Of a DNA stretch of 64,000 nucleotides, positions 43,787-52,648 are shown one piece after another. The translations under genes and the position numbers were made by a program. Each line of letters begins with the position of its first letter. Position 1 is the stretch's first letter. The notes below the pieces were generated by a model that had not been told where the DNA came from, ran no database searches, and saw only the letters and a program-made list of their open reading frames with translations. This DNA is from JBBDYH01 sp040901795. GTDB lineage: Bacteria; Planctomycetota; Planctomycetia; Pirellulales; JALHPA01. Location: contig JBBDYH010000064.1 of the NCBI GenBank assembly GCA_040901795.1, positions 62,001 through 126,000 on the forward strand, read 5' to 3'.

Positions 43787-46690
43787 TCAGCGCCGCCTGG
43801 CGGGTAGGGCAACCCCAAGCCCTTGTTCGTCTTGCTCGACGTCCATCAACTCGTCGAGTGCAGAGAACAAGAACCAATCCAGACCCGCCCCACCGATCAG
43901 TCGATCAGCGGCAAAATCATTGAACACGGTGGTGTCGTTGAGCGCCGGCGAAACCGCGTAGCGGAGGTTTTGCAGTCGCTCGGCGTAATTGGCCGACGAC
44001 TGCCAGCGGTGGTGAAGCGACGCGAGCAAGCCCGGATCGTACTCCCAGGCGCTATAGTCTGAGCAAAGCAGGTCGCTGTCCCCGGCGCTGGGAGATGGGC
44101 CATGACCGTTGAGCACGTCCGCGCCTAATCCGCCAAAGAGCAGATCCCGAGCTGCATAGCCAAAGAGCTGATCGTCGCCCGCGCCACCCACCAATACGTT
44201 CGTGCCAGCACTGCCGACAAGAATGTCGTTGCCGTCCTGGCCGAAAAGCATGGCGCTGCGCGTGAGTCTTTGATCGACGCGGATCGTATCATGCCCACCC
44301 TGGCCGAATGCGACGATCGAGCCATCGAACGCAAACGGGCCGACGCCGTGGCCGTTGAATGAAAGGTGCACGCCATTCGCGCCAGGCTGAAACACGATTT
44401 GATCGTTAGCGGAATCGAAGCCACCGACGACCAGCGATCGCCGAGTGGAATCTAGCGGGTCAGGCTGGAACGTGACCAACTGCACCGTCACCGGCAGGTC
44501 AGCCGTGCGCACGTTGCCATTGGTATCGCGAAGCGTGAGCCGCACTATTCGGTCGCCGAGCGCTTTGTAAGTGTGCCAGAACGAGACAGCGCCTTCGGTG
44601 ACGCCGCCGAGGGAACTGATCGACACAAAGCCGCTATCGATCGTGCCGTCACCCCAATCAATCACTGCGGTGTAATTGCTCGCGGGTGTGCCGTCGGTGA
44701 AGGAAACCGAGTAGCTTCGCAACTGCCCCGGCACGGCGACGGAAGGGCCATTGATCGGTAACAGATTGAAAAGCGGTTCAGTCGCAGCAGTCTGTTCGAA
44801 GGCCGGCCCGCCGGGGTCGTGTATTATGCCATCCGCGACTAGACCCCCGCGCGAGGTGTCTCCGCGCTCACCGTCAATAAAATGCAGTACAATTCGGTCC
44901 GTGAATCCATCGCCGTTATCGTCGAGGATCAGAGCGCCTGTGCCGTTGCGATAAGAAAACTGATGCCATCCTAAAAATCCGAACTCTACACCGAATTTAT
45001 AGTAATTGTGGATTACTAGCCCCGGGGGGAGCGTCATGGTGACGGTTGCCGACCCCCGCAGAGGCAACCCAACGAGTTGGAAGTCGAAGAATCCAAGCGG
45101 AAAGATCGCGGCCGATGGGGCGATATCGAGAAACGGTGGGTTGGTAGTCGCTATTGCGTTGTAGATCAACGTCCCTGGCGATGCGGTCAACGTTACCGAT
45201 TGCCCCGATGCCGTTGGCAGCGTGACACTCTGAGTAGCGTTGCCGTCTCGTTGGCCGTCTTCATCCAAATCACCAAAAAGGCTCTCGAACTCGATGACAT
45301 AATTTCCCCCTGCCAAACCATCGAGGTCACCGTCGAGCGGCACGCCGTACCAGCCGGTGAATCGACTGCTCTGCACGGTCAGCCGATAGTGGCCATCGGG
45401 CAGACGGTCCGCACCCATTCCATCGCTTAAAGTAAATTCGACCTCGGATCGCTCGGCGGTGCTTCCCGAACTGGGACGTTGCACCACATGAAAACCTGAG
45501 GGAAGCCAATTGCCGGCGTCGTCGCGCTTGTCTATTACGAACGAATCCGCACGTTCTCCGAATTGCATCTCACGATTGAGCACGACGGCGTCGAATTCTC
45601 GCACGAGACCGTCTCTTCGCATGGGGGTAAGAGCCGCAATCTGCGGCGGACCAACGACAGTGATGTGTACTGTGGCGACGTTGCTGTCGAGGAATCCGTC
45701 GCTGACTTTGTACGTGAAACTATCGGGGCCGCGAAAACCAGGATTCGGCCGATAGCTCCAACTGCCGTCCGGATTGACCGTGGCCGAGCCGATCGCCTCA
45801 TCCACAAGTTCAGCGAAGATTGGATCGAAGTCAGGGTCAAAGTTAAGACTAGAGCGAGTGAGATCAAGTAAATCGTTGTTCGCAACGTTCACTCCGGCCG
45901 AGTCGGCCGGCACAAGGATGCGGCCGTCAAACTTTTCCAAAGGATTGGTAAAATTGAACTGTGGCAGATCTTGGGCCCTCGGGGGCCGATTGGGGACAGA
46001 AAGCGAATAAGTCGACACGTTACTATTGACATATCCGTCGTTGACTCTGAACGCAAAGCTGTCGCTTCCCAACACAGCGCCTACAAATGGAACATACGTG
46101 AAACTCTGATCCTCGATGGTAAGCGTGCCGTGCTGGGGAGGCGTTACGACGTGGATTGTCAATGGATCGCCGTCGTCATCGTGAATGACGCGATCCAAAC
46201 TAAAACTCCCGATGAACGGCGCTCCGCGCTCTACTTGATCGTTCACAAAGTCTTCTGTCGTTGGTGGTTGATTTGCCACCGTGATACGAATGATCGCGGA
46301 ATTACCGGTCACAAATCCATCGTTGGCCGCAAACAAAAAATGGTCGTCCAGAATTCTTCCGTCGGGCTGATTGGTTGTGTACCTGAACGATCCGTCTTGG
46401 TTGATGGTGACGTTGCCATGTTGTCCGTCTTGTGTAAGCACTAGCGTGAGCGGATCGCCGTCGTGGTCCTCGACCAAGTCGCGCAACCCAGGCGCAGGAA
46501 TCGTGAATTGCCCTAGCTCGCCATGAGGACGTACAAACCGTTCGTCAAAAGCCAAAGGCGATCTATTAACCCTGACGATGACAGTGCCGATGGCGCTGCC
46601 GCCGCGCCCATCGCTGATCGTGTACGTGAAGGTGTCGACGCCGTGGAAGCCGGCGTTGGGCGTGTAGGCAACATCATCGCCGCGGTTCAC
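43787..46690 (-). CDS. Giant secreted RTX/cadherin-like protein 2, N-terminus missing
   Basis: 967 residues: cadherin/Ig-like repeats (TYTISDGRGGS, YTTNQPDGRI, DGDPLTLVL), PKD-like domain (VIDWGDGTIDSG), RTX calcium loops (FGQDGNDILVGS, VGGAGDDQLFGY) and a conserved end. No signal peptide: the frame begins in the middle of a repeat, at the junction with the truncated PEP-CTERM gene. The overlap (16 nt) is out of frame. Unless a frameshift rescues it, this protein cannot be exported normally; a broken or chimeric gene is likely. Confidence 0.8.
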   Translation of the reverse strand: MNRGDDVAYTPNAGFHGVDTFTYTISDGRGGSAIGTVIVRVNRSPLAFDERFVRPHGELGQFTIPAPGLRDLVEDHDGDPLTLVLTQDGQHGNVTINQDGSFRYTTNQPDGRILDDHFLFAANDGFVTGNSAIIRITVANQPPTTEDFVNDQVERGAPFIGSFSLDRVIHDDDGDPLTIHVVTPPQHGTLTIEDQSFTYVPFVGAVLGSDSFAFRVNDGYVNSNVSTYSLSVPNRPPRAQDLPQFNFTNPLEKFDGRILVPADSAGVNVANNDLLDLTRSSLNFDPDFDPIFAELVDEAIGSATVNPDGSWSYRPNPGFRGPDSFTYKVSDGFLDSNVATVHITVVGPPQIAALTPMRRDGLVREFDAVVLNREMQFGERADSFVIDKRDDAGNWLPSGFHVVQRPSSGSTAERSEVEFTLSDGMGADRLPDGHYRLTVQSSRFTGWYGVPLDGDLDGLAGGNYVIEFESLFGDLDEDGQRDGNATQSVTLPTASGQSVTLTASPGTLIYNAIATTNPPFLDIAPSAAIFPLGFFDFQLVGLPLRGSATVTMTLPPGLVIHNYYKFGVEFGFLGWHQFSYRNGTGALILDDNGDGFTDRIVLHFIDGERGDTSRGGLVADGIIHDPGGPAFEQTAATEPLFNLLPINGPSVAVPGQLRSYSVSFTDGTPASNYTAVIDWGDGTIDSGFVSISSLGGVTEGAVSFWHTYKALGDRIVRLTLRDTNGNVRTADLPVTVQLVTFQPDPLDSTRRSLVVGGFDSANDQIVFQPGANGVHLSFNGHGVGPFAFDGSIVAFGQGGHDTIRVDQRLTRSAMLFGQDGNDILVGSAGTNVLVGGAGDDQLFGYAARDLLFGGLGADVLNGHGPSPSAGDSDLLCSDYSAWEYDPGLLASLHHRWQSSANYAERLQNLRYAVSPALNDTTVFNDFAADRLIGGAGLDWFLFSALDELMDVEQDEQGLGVALPARRR

Positions 46691-48020
46691 CGCTGTTCTG
46701 TGCGTAGCCGATCGAGCGCGACTCGGGTTCTATTGCATTGGCCGCTGCCGCAGTGCTGCTGGTGATCCCCCTGCCACTCCAACTCGCGCCCAAGCCGGCT
46801 CCACCGCGGCCGGAAATGATTTGCTCGCGGATCGTGGCCGCGGGACTTGCGCCACTGTAATCGATTACCGCCGAGCCGTTGTTCAGATCCAGCGTCGCGG
46901 TAGGCGCAGTGCCGCCAGCGATTGCAAAAGCGCCAAACACCGAGGGGCCTGATCCTGGCGCGCTGGGATCAGGCTTGATTTGCACCGTGCCGGCATCGAT
47001 CGATAATGCGCCGGCTTGGATCCGGTTCACGCTCAATTTGCCCGGGCCGCTTTTCCCTACGTTGACCCCTGCGGCGTTCACTACCCCGGACATCGCCAGA
47101 GTGCTTTCGGCGGGTGAAACGCCGATCACCGTGTTATCGGCCAGCGTGAGCGGTGCGCCGATAGCATGGCTGCCGCGAGCAACGTTGATTTGCGCCTCAC
47201 CGCTCGTTGCGTCGAGCGTAAGAGCGTTTGATCCAGCGATCGTATAAGTGCTTGTGGTATCGAAATCGATTCGGCCTACGGTGATCGGAACATCGACATT
47301 CACCGTGCGCGGCTGAGTGATAACGCCGCCCAACACCGCCCGACCGTCTGCCGAGTTGGGGACGGCGCCGTTGCTCCAGTTGGTCGCTTGCGACCAATTT
47401 CCGTTGGCGTCAACGTTCCAAGTCGGAATCGTCGCCACGGCGTTGAGGCGGACGTCGTCGAAATGGACAAAAGCAAATTGCGAAACTGGGTCCGTATTGA
47501 CCAAACGGATTTCCAAGCTTTCGCCGAGCAGCGGATCATTCGCAGCAGCCATGTAAGTCGTAACCGTTTCAACAAACTCGCCGTGAGTGGGAAGTGGCGA
47601 GCTGGACTGAGCCAGCAGATTGTCGCCGGCGAGAAGTTGAATTGCGAATGGCGGCACTGGAAGCGGGCTATTTCGAAAGTGGCCAACGTATACCGAAAGT
47701 TCGTACTGTGTGTTCCCTGTCAAGATGGCTGGGAGCGGCTGCGACAAGTGCCCACCGCCGTTCTTTATGCCGACGACTTGTGAACCGTCAGGAATCAGCG
47801 AAAAATCGTTTGGCAAATTTGGACGCCAGATCCCTGACGCTTGGGGAGTTAGGTCCGAACGAATCCATCCAGGAGTAATTCCGGTCGCCGCGCGGCCGGT
47901 CACTGGATCTTCAAAGCTGGAATTGACGATCGGAATCGGAACCGCGTGTGCAGTTCGCGAAAGGGGCAAGCCGCAAAGGCAGATGATTGCGGCAACAGAT
48001 TCAAAACTACGGCGTTTCAT
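46674..48020 (-). pseudogene. PEP-CTERM family protein, C-terminus missing
   Basis: 448 residues: signal peptide (AAIICLCGLPLSRTAHA), a lectin-like N-domain (IVNSSFEDPVTGRA), and the beta-solenoid cassette shared with 29.2-30.9 kb and 59.9-61.9 kb paralogues (GSHAIGAPLTLADNTVIG, GYAQNS). At GYAQNS the paralogues continue SALPLG... into dockerin and PEP-CTERM, but here the frame shifts to GEPRR and stops, running directly into the RTX protein 2 sequence. So the surface anchor is lost. Confidence 0.8.
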
Positions 48021-48038
48021 ACTTCTTTCTTCCTTTCG

Positions 48039-48147
48039 CGGTCTGCGTTAGGATGAAAATGCACGTCCCCGGCGCGCAGACCGAGCGCCGCGGCGGGTAT
48101 AGGCCGGTGAGGAGCTTGCTTGGCGGTAAGACCTCACCGGCCGCTTT
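48039..48147 (-). ncRNA. Candidate structured 5' UTR RNA, copy C
   Basis: Stem 1 GGCCGGTGAG / CTCACCGGCC (48102-48111 / 48133-48142); loop with CCGCCAAGC; stem 2 CGGTCTGCG / CGCAGACCG (48039-48047 / 48075-48083). The 3' arm of stem 2 ends just before the ribosome site AAAGGAAG of the PEP-CTERM gene, so the fold could control initiation. Confidence 0.6.
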
Positions 48148-48176
48148 CACCTTCAATCAGGCCGTAGAGCTTCTTA

Positions 48177-48596
48177 TTACGACGGCAGCATGCCGACCTG
48201 TCGCATGAAGGAAGCTGCATCCCAATAGTCAGACTCACGCCGGATTTTTTCGGAATCCAGCTCGAGAATGCTCGAGCCACAGACGGACGAGAAGCACTTG
48301 CCAGTCGCGGGCATGCCTGGGAAGTCGCCTTGATGGGTGCCAGACATGACCCACTCGATGGCTGCCCACTTCTCAGCGGCAAACGATCTTGTCAATTCAA
48401 TTTTGAAATCGGGGACCGCCGCGAAGGCGACGCTCGCGAAAGCACGAAGTTCCTCTTGCCCGCAAGCGACCACGCCGAACGGAACATCCTCGAAGATGCA
48501 ATCGGTGGTGAAAAGGGCAAGAAGCTGTTCGGGATCGTGCGATGACCACGCCGCCGCCCAACGATTGAACAATGGCTGCAAATCAAAACTTGCCAT
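48177..48596 (-). CDS. SnoaL-like / NTF2-fold protein
   Basis: 139-residue NTF2-like protein (MASFDLQPLFNRWAAAWSSH... LLALFTTDCIFEDVPFG... EWVMSGTHQGDFPGMPATGK), matching SnoaL-type cyclase/isomerase proteins. Small substrate pocket; the reaction is unknown. It lies 27 nt downstream of the TPR kinase and probably belongs to the ECF-kinase operon. Confidence 0.85.
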   Translation of the reverse strand: MASFDLQPLFNRWAAAWSSHDPEQLLALFTTDCIFEDVPFGVVACGQEELRAFASVAFAAVPDFKIELTRSFAAEKWAAIEWVMSGTHQGDFPGMPATGKCFSSVCGSSILELDSEKIRRESDYWDAASFMRQVGMLPS

Positions 48597-48623
48597 CAGC
48601 TCTCGCCTTCCTCAACTGAAGCC

Positions 48624-50888
48624 CTACTTGGCTTGTTCTTTGGTGCGCGAGACGTTCTCCATTTTCCTGGTCGCCGCTTCGGCTTCCTCGCGGAGCAATG
48701 CATCCAACTCTTCCCGCTTGCCTGCCGATTCCAGGGCGAATTTCAACGCCTTGTTCGCCATTTGGATGTACTTGTGATCCTCGGAGTAGTGGCGGCGAAA
48801 GATCGCTAATGCTTCGCGTGCCGTGGATTCCGCTTCCTCGTACTTTCCCTGATTCCTCAACGGCACCGAGAGGGTTATGAGCGCCCATGCCAGCTCGGGA
48901 TGGTAGGGTCCACGCAAACGCCGATGTAGCCTGACGGCCTCGCGAGCGTGCTTCTCTGCTTCAACGAATTTGGACTGCCGGTTTTCGGCTCCGGCCAGAC
49001 CATGCAGCAAACTCGCGACTTCCGGGAACTCGGTTTCAGGCGTTCGCGCCGCCAGCAGGAGTGCCTCCTTCGCGACCGCTTCCGATTCGGAATATCGCTG
49101 CGCATTGCTGAGGATGAGCTGCAGCGTCGAATAGGCGTACAGGACCGGTTGGCCACCAGTGCCGAGCTTACGGTAAATATCTAGGGCTTCGCGGACGTTG
49201 GCTTCCGCCTCCGCAAGTTGGCTTGTTTGACGCTGGTTCGAAGCAAGTTCGGCCAGGCTCTGGGCCACCAGCTCGTGCTGCGTGCCATAGACGCGGCGCC
49301 GCAGCGCCAATGCCCGCTCCAAATGGCTTTGGGCCTTGTCCGCAATGCCCAGCTTGCGGTACGCCAGACCGATCGTGGCCCGCACGTGGGCCTCCACTTC
49401 AGGTTTACCCTCCAGCTCGTTGCCGATCTCGGCCGAAAAATCATCCAGAAGCTGACGAACCGTGTAATCAATTCCCTTGACTTCATCAGGATTGGCCGAC
49501 GCGATCATCTGTTGAAGCAGCTTCAAAGTCGCTTGCGCCTTAGCGCTCTCGGCGGTGACTTGGGCAAGTGCGGTCGCCTTCGCGTCGCGCTCCCGCTTGA
49601 TCGCCAGGTTGCTGATGCCCAGCGCCGCCACACTGACGAGCAGCAATGCTACAAAGGCCGCCGCCACTTTGTTCCGGCGCACGAATTTGCGGAGGCGATA
49701 CCGAGCCGACGGCGGATACGCCTGCACTGGCTCATTGTTCAAGTACCGCTCGATGTCCTCTGCCAAGCTGCTGGCTGAGTCGTAGCGGCGGTTGCGATCC
49801 TTGTCGAGGCACTTCATCACGATCCAATCGAGGTCGCCGCGGATCATCTGCCAGAGGCGGCGGGCGTCGGTGCGGCGGCGCTCGGCCACAGTGCTGGTCA
49901 GATCGGCCGCCAACGTGCTGAGGCGTTCGCTGGGGCGCGGCGGCTCCTCCTCGCGGATGATCCGGCGCAACTCATCGAACGGCGCCGCGTGTAACCGCTC
50001 CTTCTGGAATGGCGTGGTGCCGGTGAGCAGCTCATAAAGCAGCACGCCCAGCGAGTAAATGTCGGCCCGCGTATCCACACCCAGCGCGCTCAGCTCGGCC
50101 TGCTCGGGACTCATGTACATGGGCGTGCCGATCACTTGCGCATAGCCGGTCGCGAGCGAGTTCTCGGTCAGGCGCTGATTGATGGCTTTGGCTACGCCGA
50201 AGTCGATAATCTTTGGCGCGGGCCGGCCGTCCTGCATCGACACCAAGACATTGGTCGGCTTGATGTCGCGGTGAATGACTCCTTTTTGATGCGCATGCTG
50301 CACCGCCTGGCAGACCGAGACGAACAGCTCCAGTCGCTCGCGCGTGGTCAGGTTGCACTGGTCGCAGTATTCAGTGATGGGAACGCCTTGCACCAGCTCC
50401 ATTACGAAATACGGCCGGCCGCTCGTCGTTTCGCCGGCATCGAGCACATGCGCGATGTTAGGGTGATCCATCAGCGCGAGCGCCTGCCGCTCGGCCTCAA
50501 AGCGGGCGACCACTTGCCGGCTGTCCATCCCCGGCTTGACGACCTTCAGAGCCACCTGGCGGCGCAACGGGCGAACCTGCTCGGCCATGAAGACGATGCC
50601 GAAGCCCCCTTCGCCGATCTGCTCCAGGAGCTTGTATGGTCCGATCATCGCACCCGGCCGTTCGGCGAAGGAATTCTCATCGAAGCCGGTGCTCCCTTGG
50701 CGGGTGAAAGCGGCGCCGTCCAGGAATTTGCCGGCCTCGTGGTGGGCTCGAAGCAAACCTTCCACGCAGGCGCGCAGTTCCCGATCGCCGGCACACGCAC
50801 GATCGAGGTGGGCGACGCGCTGTTGCTCGGAGGCGCACTCCAGCGCTTCGGCAAAGATCGTCAGGGTATGTGGGCTGGACTGGCTCAT
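48624..50888 (-). CDS. Ser/Thr protein kinase with TPR repeats
   Basis: 754 residues. Kinase domain from ~residue 85: IGEGGFGIVFMAEQ, VALKVVKPGMD, HRDIKPTNVL, DFGVAKAINQR. A membrane helix near residue 420 (VAAAFVALLLVSVAALGI). The C-terminal half is TPR-like (AQSHLERALALRRRVYG, EAEKHAREAVRLHRRL). An intact kinase with the ECF gene 80 nt upstream, the compact form of the same module as at 36.5-43.7 kb. Confidence 0.93.
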   Translation of the reverse strand: MSQSSPHTLTIFAEALECASEQQRVAHLDRACAGDRELRACVEGLLRAHHEAGKFLDGAAFTRQGSTGFDENSFAERPGAMIGPYKLLEQIGEGGFGIVFMAEQVRPLRRQVALKVVKPGMDSRQVVARFEAERQALALMDHPNIAHVLDAGETTSGRPYFVMELVQGVPITEYCDQCNLTTRERLELFVSVCQAVQHAHQKGVIHRDIKPTNVLVSMQDGRPAPKIIDFGVAKAINQRLTENSLATGYAQVIGTPMYMSPEQAELSALGVDTRADIYSLGVLLYELLTGTTPFQKERLHAAPFDELRRIIREEEPPRPSERLSTLAADLTSTVAERRRTDARRLWQMIRGDLDWIVMKCLDKDRNRRYDSASSLAEDIERYLNNEPVQAYPPSARYRLRKFVRRNKVAAAFVALLLVSVAALGISNLAIKRERDAKATALAQVTAESAKAQATLKLLQQMIASANPDEVKGIDYTVRQLLDDFSAEIGNELEGKPEVEAHVRATIGLAYRKLGIADKAQSHLERALALRRRVYGTQHELVAQSLAELASNQRQTSQLAEAEANVREALDIYRKLGTGGQPVLYAYSTLQLILSNAQRYSESEAVAKEALLLAARTPETEFPEVASLLHGLAGAENRQSKFVEAEKHAREAVRLHRRLRGPYHPELAWALITLSVPLRNQGKYEEAESTAREALAIFRRHYSEDHKYIQMANKALKFALESAGKREELDALLREEAEAATRKMENVSRTKEQAK

Positions 50889-50967
50889 GGGGAACCCACG
50901 CCGGTTGACACACTACTATCAGTGCCCCGTTTCGCGGACAAGTGCGCCGGGCGGTCCGAAAGTTTTT

Positions 50968-51549
50968 CTAGGGTCCTTCGCGGTCCTGGGGTTTATCGCC
51001 ACTCAAACTCTTGTAGATCCACGCGCGAGCGTAGGCCCAATAACGGTCGGCGGTTCTCCGCGCCAGACCAAGGGCCGCGGCGGACTCCTCCAAAGTCAAT
51101 CCAGCGAAGAAGCGGAGTTTGACAAGCTCGGCACACGCAGGATGATGACCGGCAAGCTGTTCGAGGGCCTCGTCGATCGCGATCAGATCGTCATCCGCGG
51201 CGTCGTCCACGCACTCTACAGATTCCAACTGGACCCGGGTCCTTCGGCCGCCGCGTTTTTCGCGGTTCTTATCGCGTGCCCGATTGATAAGAATGCGCCG
51301 CATGGCTTCCGCCGCCGCGGCGAAGAAGTGACCTCGGCTGTTCCAGTGCCGCGCTTGATCGACGTCCACTAGCCGGACATAGGCTTCGTGGACCAAGGCC
51401 GTGGCCTGCAACGTCTGACCGCCTTTCTCGACCGCCATCTTGCAGGCCGCCAACCGACGCAGCTCGTCGTAGACCAAAGGCAGAAGCTGCTCCGCGGCGT
51501 GCGGGTCGCCCTGTTCAATGGCGGTCAGGATGCGCGTAACATCGCTCAT
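50968..51549 (-). CDS. ECF RNA polymerase sigma factor 2
   Basis: 193 residues from ATG 51549 (MSDVTRILTAIEQGDPHAAE). Region 2: ALVHEAYVRLVD, GHFFAAAAEAMRRI; region 4: ELVKLRFFAGLTLEES and TADRYWAYARAWIY. An open frame continues upstream past 51549 but overlaps the next gene and is not real. Its N-terminus is nearly identical to ECF 1, and the same 5' region is shared, so the two modules are paralogues. The TPR kinase follows. Confidence 0.92.
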   Translation of the reverse strand: MSDVTRILTAIEQGDPHAAEQLLPLVYDELRRLAACKMAVEKGGQTLQATALVHEAYVRLVDVDQARHWNSRGHFFAAAAEAMRRILINRARDKNREKRGGRRTRVQLESVECVDDAADDDLIAIDEALEQLAGHHPACAELVKLRFFAGLTLEESAAALGLARRTADRYWAYARAWIYKSLSGDKPQDREGP

Positions 51550-51595
51550 AAGCCCCCCGGCGATACAAGACAGCCGCCATTGTACCGTCGGTTGG
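51550..51595 (-). promoter_or_regulatory. Conserved ECF gene 5' region (copy 2)
   Basis: On the minus strand: CCGACGGTACAATGGCGG, CTGTCTTGTATCGCCGGGGG, then ATG. Almost identical to the region upstream of ECF 1 despite different neighbours, suggesting a common promoter. Confidence 0.5.
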
Positions 51596-51646
51596 AACGA
51601 GATGCTCTCAGTAAACAAACGCCCTAATCTGACGTGCCGCCGGCGG

Positions 51647-52480
51647 CTAAACCGTTGCGGCTGCATTCTTCCAAACCGCTGCTTCCTCCCCATCGAGCCG
51701 GAGCGTGAGGCACTTGGCGCTGCCGCCGGCTTTGACGAATTCGAAGAGCGGCGTTTCGCGAGGCATGAAGCCGGCCTCGCGGAGTGCGGCGTGCAGCTCC
51801 GGGCAGCCGGTGTTGGTGACGACCGTCCGGCCGACCACCACGGCGTTGCAGGCGAAGCTCCGGGCTTCCTCGTCGCGTACCTGAATGAGCCGCGGCACAT
51901 GGGCGGCCAGTGCCGTGCGGCCGTATTCATCGAACGCCGGCGGGTAATAAATCGCCACGCCGGGCGCAAGCGGGCAGAAGCACGTGTCGAGATGGTAGTA
52001 ATACGGATCGACCAATTCCAGCGGGATCACGCGGCAGCCGAGCATCTCGCCAATCTCTTGATGTCCCCGCGCGTGGCTGCGGATGCGATAGCCGGCGAAG
52101 AGAGTATCGCCGCAGAACAGCGCGTCGCCGGCCCCCTCGAAATGCAGTTCTTCGGTGACCTGCTGGATTTCAAACCCGTCGGCGCGGAGCCAGGCTTCGT
52201 CGAAAGGCGCTTCGCCTTGCCGCTCCGGATGCCGGAATCGCGCCATCACAGCGATGCGGCGGTAGATCATCGCCGCGTTGGCGGTAAAGACCATATCGGG
52301 CAAACCCTCGACCGGCGGAAGGATTGCAATCTCCGCGCCGGCCTCGACCAGCAGGCTGCGCAGGCCCTCCCACTGCACGCGCGCGACGGCCGCCTCGCTT
52401 TGTCGCTCGCGCGACATCCACGGATTGATTTCGTAGTGGATGCCGTAGTAATCGGGCGGGCACATGAGGATGCGAGGCAT
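51647..52480 (-). CDS. Arginine dihydrolase-like guanidine hydrolase (amidinotransferase fold)
   Basis: 277 residues of the guanidine-modifying (pentein) fold. Motifs: NPWMSRERQ, DMVFTANAAMIY, EGAGDALFCG, YYYHLDTCFCPL with the catalytic His, and GGSAKCLTLRL with the nucleophilic Cys at ~257. Homologous domains form the N-terminal half of cyanobacterial ArgZ/AgrE, which hydrolyses arginine to ornithine, CO2 and ammonia; DDAH-type activity is an alternative. Its neighbour upstream on the same strand is a LOR/SDH protein, which corresponds to the C-terminal half of AgrE, supporting a shared pathway. Confidence 0.82.
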   Translation of the reverse strand: MPRILMCPPDYYGIHYEINPWMSRERQSEAAVARVQWEGLRSLLVEAGAEIAILPPVEGLPDMVFTANAAMIYRRIAVMARFRHPERQGEAPFDEAWLRADGFEIQQVTEELHFEGAGDALFCGDTLFAGYRIRSHARGHQEIGEMLGCRVIPLELVDPYYYHLDTCFCPLAPGVAIYYPPAFDEYGRTALAAHVPRLIQVRDEEARSFACNAVVVGRTVVTNTGCPELHAALREAGFMPRETPLFEFVKAGGSAKCLTLRLDGEEAAVWKNAAATV

Positions 52481-52536
52481 TGCCGAGGGTTCGGGGTTCA
52501 GGGTTCAGCAAGTCTAGCCGCCGCCGGTACGGCGGC

Positions 52537-52555
52537 GGGGGGGGGGGGGGGGGGG
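52537..52555. repeat. Homopolymer of 19 G
   Basis: A G19 run between the dihydrolase and LOR/SDH genes, next to the palindrome GCCGCCGCCGGTACGGCGGC. Such tracts slip easily and are prone to sequencing error. Confidence 0.85.
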
Positions 52556-52648
52556 ACGTTAGTCCCCCGCTCACGTTGCACTTCAAAAGAGTATCGACGA
52601 ACGAAGGTAAATGGCTGCGACTCACAAGTCGCAAATGGAATCGCGGAA

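Noticed and set aside
50968..51969. A 333-residue ECF protein with a long N-terminal extension
   Set aside because: The first part overlaps the arginine dihydrolase gene in another frame; the sigma factor begins at ATG 51549, matching its paralogue.
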